Assembly (NCBI GenBank): GCA_035566535.1
Contig: DATMRA010000152.1
Location: forward strand, 1 to 33,010
Reading direction: 5' to 3'
Source: JAFARE01 sp035566535
GTDB taxonomy: Bacteria; Chloroflexota; Dormibacteria; Aeolococcales; Aeolococcaceae
Length of the DNA: 33,010 nt
Part shown: positions 15,532-21,619 of the stretch, one piece after another
Position numbering within the stretch: the first letter of the stretch is position 1
Layout: each line of letters opens with the position of its first letter
The notes under the pieces: generated by a model
What the model saw: the letters and a program-made list of their open reading frames with translations, nothing else
What the model was told of the DNA's origin: nothing
The model's database searches: none
Program-made: the position numbers and the translations under genes

Positions 15532-18186
15532 TCAGCGATGAACGCGCAGCGGAATGACCTGCTCGAGTCTGCTGTCGCCGTCCACATCCAGTATCGAGCG
15601 GTCGATACCGCCGCGTTGCAGCAATGCCTCGATCTCCTCCGCCCCGACAGGATGGCTCAGGTAGAAACCCTGGCCCAACGTGCATCCGAGCTCGCGAAGC
15701 TGACTCACCTGCGTGGCCTGCTCGATGCCCTCTGCTATGAGGCTCAGCCGCAACGCCGCTCCCAGGCCGACAATGGCGCGCGCAAAGTCACCGTTGCCCT
15801 GCTCGGCGCCCAGGTCATCGACGAACGGCTTGGCGATCTTGAGGGTGTCCACGGGCAGGCTGCGCAGGTAGCTCAACGACGAGTAGCCGGTGCCGAAGTC
15901 GTCCACCGCGATGCGAATGCCGTGGCGCCGCAATGACTCCAGCTTGACGATGTGCGCGGTGTCCTCGAGCAGAATCGACTCGGTCAGCTCGAGCACGACG
16001 GAGTCGGGGAGGATGCCGCTCTCGGTGATGGCGGTCAGCACGTTCTCCACGAAGAGCGGCTGTTGCAGCTGGCGCGCCGATATGTTGACGGCCATGGCGA
16101 GCGGCTGCTCTCTTGGGTATCGTGCGTGGAGACGCAACAGCGTGTTGCACGCGGTGCGCAACACAAAGTCGCCGAGGGGAAGAATGAGCCCACTTTCTTC
16201 CGCCATTGGCACGAACTCCACGGGTGGCACGAGGCCGCGCTGCGGGTGCCGCCAGCGCACCAGGGCCTCGAGCGCGACGATGTCGCCGTTGTGGAGGTCG
16301 ACGACAGGCTGGTAGTGCACCACGAACTGATCGGCGGCCAGGGCGAGCTCGAGGTCGGCTCGCAGCTTGTGGCGGCTCACGATATCCGTCTCCATGCCGG
16401 GTGCGAAGACCACGTACCGATCCTTGCCCTGGCCTTTCGCTGAGTACATGGCGACGTCTGCGTGGCGCATGAGGTTGCTCGCGCTGTCAGCGGCGCCATC
16501 TGAGACCGCAACGCCGATCGACACACGCGCATTCACCGTCTGGCCATTCACGTCGAAGGGCTCTCGGAGGTTGTCGTAGATTCGCCGGGCCACAATCTCG
16601 GCTTCCGATGCATCCGCGACATCCTCGAGCAGCACGGCAAACTCGTCGCCGCCAAGACGCGCCGCGGTATCGGGCCGGCGCAGCGAGGCACGCAGCCGCT
16701 CCGCGATCCCGACCAGCAGAGCATCTCCGGCTCCGTGCCCCAGCGTGTCATTCACGCCCTTGAAATCGTCGACATCGATGAAGAGCACGGCAACGGAGCG
16801 GTTCACCCGGGCTGCGCGCACAAGGGCGTGGTCGATGCGGTCACCGAAGAGGGTGCGGTTGGCGAGGTCGGTGAGCGAGTCGTGGAACGCCTGGTGAGTC
16901 AGCTGCTCCTGCAGCTCCGTGAGACGGGCGATGGAGCGTTCAAGACGGCCGTTCTCGAGCGTGGTGCTCGTCTGTATCGCGAGCGTTTGGAACAGCTGGA
17001 GGTCGCGGGCGTCGAAGGCGCGGGAGTCGACGTGGCCACCGACGAGGAGCGCTCCCAGCAGACGCGTTTCGCCGCGGAGCAGCGCGACCATTGCTTCGGT
17101 GATCCCACGCCGCGCCAGCATCTCGGACGTGGCCGGGGCCGACTTGTGCCTATCAATGATCACGCCATCGCGCTCCGCTTCGAGGACGTCGTCGAGCTGT
17201 GCGAGATCCAGCGCGTCCATCACCTGGTCGGGCTGATTCGCGTGCACCGTCGTGCGAAACGCCTTCTCACCCGGGGCCGAGGGGAAAATCGTGAGCTGCG
17301 CCATCTCCGAGCTGAACATCGTGCGCGCGCGGCCGAGCAACTGAACGATTGCCGACTCCAGCTCGCGCGACCCGAGCGCATCGCCGGCTCCGTGCAGGAA
17401 CTCGAGTGCGAGGCGCTCCTGATGTTCGGCGACATACACGCGATACGCGGCGAGCAGGATCGCGGCCAGCACGCCTTCGACGACCAGGCCGGATACGGTG
17501 AAGTGGATGAACTCGACTGCAATGAGACCGAAGCACCCCGACGCAACAGCACCGCCGACGGCGTAGCCGATCTTGCCCGACAGCGCGCGCCAACGGACGC
17601 GATCGTCGTAGTGGTCGAAGACGATCATCGCCGCGGTGTTGCCCACAACCAGGACTCCCACCGCCGAGGCGGCCGCCAGCCACGCGGCCCAGCGGAAGTC
17701 GTCGGTGGCCATGGGGAATGCGTGGAAGATGATTTCACTTAGCCCCGCAAGCACAACAAACTGCGCTATCGCGAAGAGCGCTTGGGGCAGGCCCAGCGGC
17801 CGGCGCAGCAGCGACGAGAGAACCACGCCTGTCGCGTAGGCGGCCAGCACGTCGATCGGCGTCATGTAGAAGAGCCCGATGACCAGCGGGGCTGCCGCCA
17901 TGCCCAGGGCGGGCGTTCCACGGCGCACGTTCACCGTGAGAGGCCAGCGGTCGGCAGCGAAGAAAAGCGGCACAACGCTCCACCACGGCAGCTGTGGGGT
18001 CGCGTATGCGGGGAGGAGCCGGACGACGCCGGCCCACAAGCCGGATGCGGCGAGCAACAGGCCGATGCTCGCGAGCCACAGGCGCTGGACCGGAGTCAGA
18101 CGCCAGGGCCGCCGGACACTCTCATGTGCTGCCAACAGACGCGCCTCAAATCCGATACGTTGTCGCGACCTGGCAATGCTATCCAC
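15532..18186 (-). CDS. Membrane GAF-GGDEF-EAL cyclic-di-GMP protein
   Basis: The protein has 884 residues. A membrane module of about seven to eight helices (residues 35-250) is followed by a GAF-like sensory domain (about 260-415), a GGDEF domain (about 430-595) and an EAL domain (about 610-865). The diguanylate cyclase active site GGDEF is intact at about 512-516, and an RxxD inhibitory site (R503-R-P-D506) lies five residues before it. The phosphodiesterase domain keeps the E of VALEALVRW, NIS, ELTES, DDFGTGYSSL and AEGIE, but the usual LKID reads LKIA. Both activities are therefore possible. GTG 18186 is the only plausible start. It is divergent from the DUF72 gene. It would control c-di-GMP levels in response to a ligand at the GAF or membrane domain. 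Confidence 0.94.
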   Translation of the reverse strand: MDSIARSRQRIGFEARLLAAHESVRRPWRLTPVQRLWLASIGLLLAASGLWAGVVRLLPAYATPQLPWWSVVPLFFAADRWPLTVNVRRGTPALGMAAAPLVIGLFYMTPIDVLAAYATGVVLSSLLRRPLGLPQALFAIAQFVVLAGLSEIIFHAFPMATDDFRWAAWLAAASAVGVLVVGNTAAMIVFDHYDDRVRWRALSGKIGYAVGGAVASGCFGLIAVEFIHFTVSGLVVEGVLAAILLAAYRVYVAEHQERLALEFLHGAGDALGSRELESAIVQLLGRARTMFSSEMAQLTIFPSAPGEKAFRTTVHANQPDQVMDALDLAQLDDVLEAERDGVIIDRHKSAPATSEMLARRGITEAMVALLRGETRLLGALLVGGHVDSRAFDARDLQLFQTLAIQTSTTLENGRLERSIARLTELQEQLTHQAFHDSLTDLANRTLFGDRIDHALVRAARVNRSVAVLFIDVDDFKGVNDTLGHGAGDALLVGIAERLRASLRRPDTAARLGGDEFAVLLEDVADASEAEIVARRIYDNLREPFDVNGQTVNARVSIGVAVSDGAADSASNLMRHADVAMYSAKGQGKDRYVVFAPGMETDIVSRHKLRADLELALAADQFVVHYQPVVDLHNGDIVALEALVRWRHPQRGLVPPVEFVPMAEESGLILPLGDFVLRTACNTLLRLHARYPREQPLAMAVNISARQLQQPLFVENVLTAITESGILPDSVVLELTESILLEDTAHIVKLESLRRHGIRIAVDDFGTGYSSLSYLRSLPVDTLKIAKPFVDDLGAEQGNGDFARAIVGLGAALRLSLIAEGIEQATQVSQLRELGCTLGQGFYLSHPVGAEEIEALLQRGGIDRSILDVDGDSRLEQVIPLRVHR

Positions 18187-18243
18187 GGAACGAGACGCCG
18201 CTTCCTGGGCTTGGTGACAGGTTCGTTACTGTTCGCTTGACAG

Positions 18244-19230
18244 ATGACGATGAACGTCCCTTCGCCCGCGGCGATTCTTGTCGGCACATGCAACTGGGCA
18301 GACCACAAGGACTTCTATCCGGACGAGCTGATGCACGGGCGCAGGCAGCGCGACAGGCTCACGTACTACGCACGCTTCTTTCCTGTTGTCGAGATCGACA
18401 CGACCTTTTACGGCATCCCCAAACCCCAGGTCGTGGAGGGGTGGACCGAGCGGACGCCGAATGGCTTCAAGTTCGACATCAAGGCGTATCGCAGCCTCAC
18501 CGGGCACGAGCGCGAGGACGGAAAACCGCGCCCGCCGACGCCTGAGGAGGAACGCGATTTCCTGAATGCGCTGGTGCCATTGCGCGAGAGCGGGAAGCTG
18601 GCGGCGGTCTGCTATCAATTCCCACCCTGGTTCACCAACCGTCCCGACAGCCGCGATCAGCTGCTGGCCATTCGAGAGCGCCACCCGGACGACATCATCG
18701 CCGTCGAGTTCCGCCACCGTTCCTGGTTCGACCAGGGCGCCCTGCCTCAGACGGAGGAGCTTCTCCGCGAGCTCGACGCGGTGTTCGTGGGAGTCGATGC
18801 GCCCCAGATCGGCAGCGGCACCGCCCCGCCACACTTGGCAATAACCTCACACCGGCTCTGCATTGCTCGCTTTCACGGAAGGAACTGGCGCACCTGGTAC
18901 AAGAGAGTGGCCACCACGGCCGAACGCTTCGACTACCTCTACAAGCCCGCGCAGCTGCAGGAGTGGGTTCCAGCCATTCAAGCCGCGTCTGAACAGGGCG
19001 TGCCGGTGCACGTGCTGATGAACAACAACGCGTCCAATTACGCGGTGGCGAACGCCTTTGACATGGCTGCGCTGCTTGGGCTGTCCGCTCCGCGGCCGCC
19101 CCGACCGGTTCTGGAGACGATCCGCGCGCGTGACCAACGCGTGCCCGAATGGGTGGAGCGTGCGCAGCCGGTCGACGAGACGACCGGCGAAGACGATGAC
19201 GGCGGCGACCAGCTCAGCCTGACCTTGTAG
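18244..19230 (+). CDS. DUF72 (YecE-like) protein
   Basis: The protein has 328 residues with the TIM-barrel-like DUF72 layout: ILVGTCNWADHKDFYP at the N-terminus, RFFPVVEIDTTFYGIPKP, and FKFDIKAYRSLTGH, then AVCYQFPPWF, IAVEFRHRSWF and the late VHVLMNNNASNYAVANA. Some family members are annotated YecE, and the biochemical role is not established. The tail after residue 295 is acidic (ETTGEDDDGGDQLSLTL). ATG 18244 has TACTGT 11 nt upstream. ATG 18250 is an alternative. It is divergent from the c-di-GMP gene, with a 57-bp spacer. Confidence 0.92.
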   Translation: MTMNVPSPAAILVGTCNWADHKDFYPDELMHGRRQRDRLTYYARFFPVVEIDTTFYGIPKPQVVEGWTERTPNGFKFDIKAYRSLTGHEREDGKPRPPTPEEERDFLNALVPLRESGKLAAVCYQFPPWFTNRPDSRDQLLAIRERHPDDIIAVEFRHRSWFDQGALPQTEELLRELDAVFVGVDAPQIGSGTAPPHLAITSHRLCIARFHGRNWRTWYKRVATTAERFDYLYKPAQLQEWVPAIQAASEQGVPVHVLMNNNASNYAVANAFDMAALLGLSAPRPPRPVLETIRARDQRVPEWVERAQPVDETTGEDDDGGDQLSLTL

Positions 19231-19396
19231 CCTCGCGCTTCCCGGCAGCCCTCCAAGGCTTCCTTAGAGGCCCCAAATTGGGGGAGAATGGAGGGGCATC
19301 CGACTGGAGGCATCCGGCAGCGCCGCTGCACTCCGTCCCAGCGCGTCGCCGCAGTCGCCCCGGCCGGCCCCGCCGGCTGCTCTTGGAGGTATCGCA
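19231..19396 (+). other. Intergenic region / structured leader of the small gene at 19397
   Basis: This 166-bp stretch carries no gene. It holds a 13-bp palindrome, CCCCAA-A-TTGGGG (19271-19283), and a strong hairpin GCCGGC-CCC-GCCGGC (19363-19377) that ends 7 nt before the Shine-Dalgarno (19385-19389). The hairpin could influence translation of the small protein. No T-tract terminator for the DUF72 gene is seen. Confidence 0.45.
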
Positions 19397-19654
19397 ATGG
19401 CCATGGCGTCTTCCCGACGCAATGACCGGGGAGGCCGTCGCCCGGCTCCCAGCGGCCTCACCATGCGCAACGATGCCGGCACCCACGAGGTCGAGGTGGC
19501 CCGCGCCCTGAACCAGTGGGCGGTGACCGTGACGTCGCTGGCCGACGGCCGGATGATCACGCAAGACTTCTTCGCTCGCCGTTGGGAAGCCGTGGCGCGC
19601 GCCGAGGACTTCCTGCGCCTGCTGAACCGCAGCGAGCCGCCCCCCGGCTGGTAG
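19397..19654 (+). CDS. Small hypothetical protein (85 aa)
   Basis: ATG 19397 follows a good GGAGG Shine-Dalgarno with 7 nt spacing. The N-terminus is basic and probably disordered (SSRRNDRGGRRPAPSG). Residues about 28-78 look like a compact alpha/beta unit (VEVARALNQWAVTVTSLADGRMI, then ARRWEAVARAEDFLRLLNR). I recognise no family. The strong ribosome-binding site and non-random composition favour a real gene over a chance frame. It is followed, after 18 nt, by copy A of the structured repeat, which may form its 3' untranslated region. Confidence 0.6.
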   Translation: MAMASSRRNDRGGRRPAPSGLTMRNDAGTHEVEVARALNQWAVTVTSLADGRMITQDFFARRWEAVARAEDFLRLLNRSEPPPGW

Positions 19655-19672
19655 GGGGAGCGCTGGACAGTC

Positions 19673-19820
19673 GCCCGAGACGTGACGGGCCTCCCTCCGG
19701 CGGTCGCGGTCGGAGCCCCGCTGGGGCCCCGCCGCTCGCACTCGCCGAGCCCTGCGCTGGCACCACGAACCGGCTCGGCTCCGTGACGTCCCCCTTCGGG
19801 AGGCCTGCCACGTCCCGGGC
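19673..19820 (+). repeat. Structured dispersed element, copy A
   Basis: An outer helix pairs 19673-19695 with 19798-19820: 21 pairs, one of them G-T, and two A-C mismatches. It encloses an 89-nt core (19704-19792) that is 79/89 identical, without gaps, to 32373-32461. Inside the core a closing helix TCGCGG (19704-19709)/CCGTGA (19781-19786) includes one G-T pair. Beneath it are hairpin GCCCC-GCT-GGGGC and hairpin GCCGAGCC/GGCTCGGC with a 20-nt loop. It starts 18 nt after a stop codon. There is no T-tract, so it is not a standard intrinsic terminator. The family is unknown. Confidence 0.8.
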
Positions 19821-19878
19821 TCGTGGCAGTGCTCCGAGGGCCGCCGGAGGGATCTCACCGTCTCCCTCAGACCACGTC
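19821..19878. other. Spacer with alternative pairing partners for copy A
   Basis: No gene. The stretch contains CGTGGCAG (19822-19829), GCTCCG (19831-19836), CCGCCGGAGGGA (19841-19852) and most of CACGTCTC (19873-19880). Each is a perfect reverse complement of a segment in or beside copy A, so a larger, mutually exclusive fold is possible. Confidence 0.5.
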
Positions 19879-20487
19879 TCAGCCTACGGCTCGACCCGCC
19901 AGCGCTCCCTCCAACGTCAGGAGGTAGGTCTTGCGGTCCAGCCCGCCGCCGTAGCCGCCGAGCGCGCCGCCAGTGCGGGTGACCCGATGGCACGGGACTA
20001 TGACTGGGATCGGGTTGGAGCCGAGCGCGTTGCCGACAGCCCGTGCGGCCAACGGGGTGCCGATGGCGCGGGCAACGTCGCGATAGCTGGAAACGTCGCC
20101 GTAGGGGATCCGGGCCGTGCGGTCGAGCACGCGCCGGCTGAAGGTCCCGACGAGCGACCAGTCGAGAGGTACCGAGAAGTCGCGCAGCTTGCCCTCGAAG
20201 TAGGCGTCCAGCTCGCGCCGCACGGCGTCCAGGCGGCCGGGAGCCTCGAGGATGCGCGGTGACAGGCGGGCGGCCAGCTCGTTGAGCGTGTCGTCGTGCT
20301 TGCCCTTGAAAGCCACGGCCACGAGGCCGGCCTCCGTGGCGGCCAGCAGCAGCGGGCCGATAGGACTGTCCATGGCGGTGTACGCGATCTCGACCAAGCC
20401 GTCCGCCTCGGCTCGCCGGCGGAATCCGGCGATCACGTCAGGCAGGCGCAGCGGCGCCGTGTTGCTGATTGCTCGGTTGGCGCTCAT
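19879..20487 (-). CDS. ogt: Methylated-DNA--[protein]-cysteine S-methyltransferase
   Basis: A 202-residue suicide repair protein that accepts alkyl groups from O6-alkylguanine in DNA. The acceptor cysteine is C166 in the canonical IPVIVPCHRV motif, followed by GALGGYGGGLDRKTYLL. The helix-turn-helix DNA-binding part (IPYGDVSSYRDVARAIGTPLAARAVGNALGSNP, in consecutive stretches) precedes it. Residues 1-35 form an extra N-terminal segment before the usual YTAMDSPIGPLLLAA start. The ATG overlaps the ECF sigma stop as ATGA (20484-20487), so the two proteins are made together. No AraC-type Ada domain is present. Confidence 0.95.
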   Translation of the reverse strand: MSANRAISNTAPLRLPDVIAGFRRRAEADGLVEIAYTAMDSPIGPLLLAATEAGLVAVAFKGKHDDTLNELAARLSPRILEAPGRLDAVRRELDAYFEGKLRDFSVPLDWSLVGTFSRRVLDRTARIPYGDVSSYRDVARAIGTPLAARAVGNALGSNPIPVIVPCHRVTRTGGALGGYGGGLDRKTYLLTLEGALAGRAVG

Positions 20488-20987
20488 CGTTGCCCCCTTC
20501 GCAGCTTCTTGATGCCCTCGTGCACGTTGCGCCGCGCCGCCTCGGGCGTGGTCGCCATGGTCCGGGCGATATCGTCATAGGTTCGGTCCTCGGCAAAGCG
20601 CAGGGCGACTGCATTCCGCTGCTTGGCGGGGAGGCCCCTGACGGCGTCCCACAGCTCTCCGTCAGCCGGCTCCTGAGGAGCGGCGACCGCAGCATCGAGC
20701 TCATCGCTGAGCATCGGCCGGCGCTGGGCGGCACGGTGGGCGTCCGCGACCTTGTTTCGGGCAATGGTGAGAAGCCAGCCCCTGAGGTTCGCGGCGTCGC
20801 GCAGACGCGGGTACGCTCGCATCGCCGCCAGAAACGTCTCCTGGAAGCAGTCCTCCGCGTCCACGTGCCCCACGCGCGCCTCCAGGAACCGGAGGACGAC
20901 CTCTGCGTGATCGTCGAGCAGCACTTGGAAGGGCGGCAGCCCAACCCCGCGGCGGCGGCGCTCACCCGCCGGCATCGTCACGCTCAT
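20484..20987 (-). CDS. ECF-type RNA polymerase sigma factor
   Basis: About 167 residues with sigma region 2 (VLRFLEARVGHVDAEDCFQETFLAAMRAYPRLRDAANLRGWLLTIARNKVADAHR, in consecutive stretches, residues 32-86) and region 4 (LPAKQRNAVALRFAEDRTYDDIARTMATTPEAARRNVHEGIKKL, residues about 117-160). Regions 1 and 3 are absent, as in the ECF class. The gene lies 45 bp downstream of the glutaredoxin-PDZ gene and overlaps ogt by 4 bp. No typical zinc anti-sigma gene is adjacent. ATG 20987 is taken, with GTG 20990 directly before it. Confidence 0.93.
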   Translation of the reverse strand: MSVTMPAGERRRRGVGLPPFQVLLDDHAEVVLRFLEARVGHVDAEDCFQETFLAAMRAYPRLRDAANLRGWLLTIARNKVADAHRAAQRRPMLSDELDAAVAAPQEPADGELWDAVRGLPAKQRNAVALRFAEDRTYDDIARTMATTPEAARRNVHEGIKKLRRGQR

Positions 20988-21032
20988 CACTGCACGAAGA
21001 ACGCCGGCTCTGGCCTTGGCGTGAGATCCGGG

Positions 21033-21608
21033 TCAGCCGCCTGCAGGCTGCTCGCGCGCCTCGACGGGCGCCGGAAAACTCACGATCGTGTCGGTGCTGT
21101 CCCCGTCGCGCCAGACGGTCAGCGCCATCGTGTCCCCTGGCCGGCGCAAGGAGACGGCCTTTCGGAACTGGTCCGCTCCTCCATTCAGTGTGTACGCGCC
21201 GATTGCCGTGATCACGTCGCCAGGGCGGATATCGGCTTCCGCAGCCGGCGACCCCTCTTTGACGGTGCCGACCTCAACCCCGTAGGCGGAGGGCAGCCCC
21301 TTCCGCACAGCTATCTCGGACGTGACGCCCCGGACGCTCGCACCGAACGACACTGCTGGTTCGTCGGACGCTTCGGAAGGAAGGAAACGGGCGAGTTGCA
21401 CAGGGTCGTGGCCGACTAGGAGTCGCTCCCCGATCTGCACGACGGGCACCGTGACCCGTCCCAGCCGGCCGAAGAGAATGGCTGTCGCTGAAGGGTCGGT
21501 GAGAACGTCGCGCTTCGTGTAGGCGACCCCCCGCTGGTCGAGGTAGCGCAGCGTGGCCTCCGATGCCGGGTCGCCCGGCTTCACGAAGACAGTGACCGCC
21601 TCCGCCAT
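21033..21608 (-). CDS. Glutaredoxin-like domain fused to a PDZ domain
   Basis: The protein has 191 residues. Residues 1-77 follow the glutaredoxin pattern (VTVFVKPGDPASEATLRYLDQRGVAYTKRDV ... VTVPVVQIGERLLVGHDPVQLARFL), including the cis-proline T-V-P and the late glycine. The active-site CPYC is replaced by PGDPA and the whole protein has no cysteine. Residues about 88-182 form a PDZ domain (GLPSAYGVEVGTVKEGSPAAEADIRPGDVITAIG, in consecutive stretches). It has no signal peptide, so it is probably cytoplasmic. A peptide- or protein-binding adaptor is more likely than a redox enzyme. It lies 11 bp downstream of the helicase stop. Confidence 0.85.
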   Translation of the reverse strand: MAEAVTVFVKPGDPASEATLRYLDQRGVAYTKRDVLTDPSATAILFGRLGRVTVPVVQIGERLLVGHDPVQLARFLPSEASDEPAVSFGASVRGVTSEIAVRKGLPSAYGVEVGTVKEGSPAAEADIRPGDVITAIGAYTLNGGADQFRKAVSLRRPGDTMALTVWRDGDSTDTIVSFPAPVEAREQPAGG

Positions 21609-21619
21609 GGTCGTGCGGC

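Noticed and set aside
19673..19820. Copy A as a Rho-independent terminator
   Set aside because: There is no T-tract after either copy, and the branched core is far larger than a terminator hairpin.
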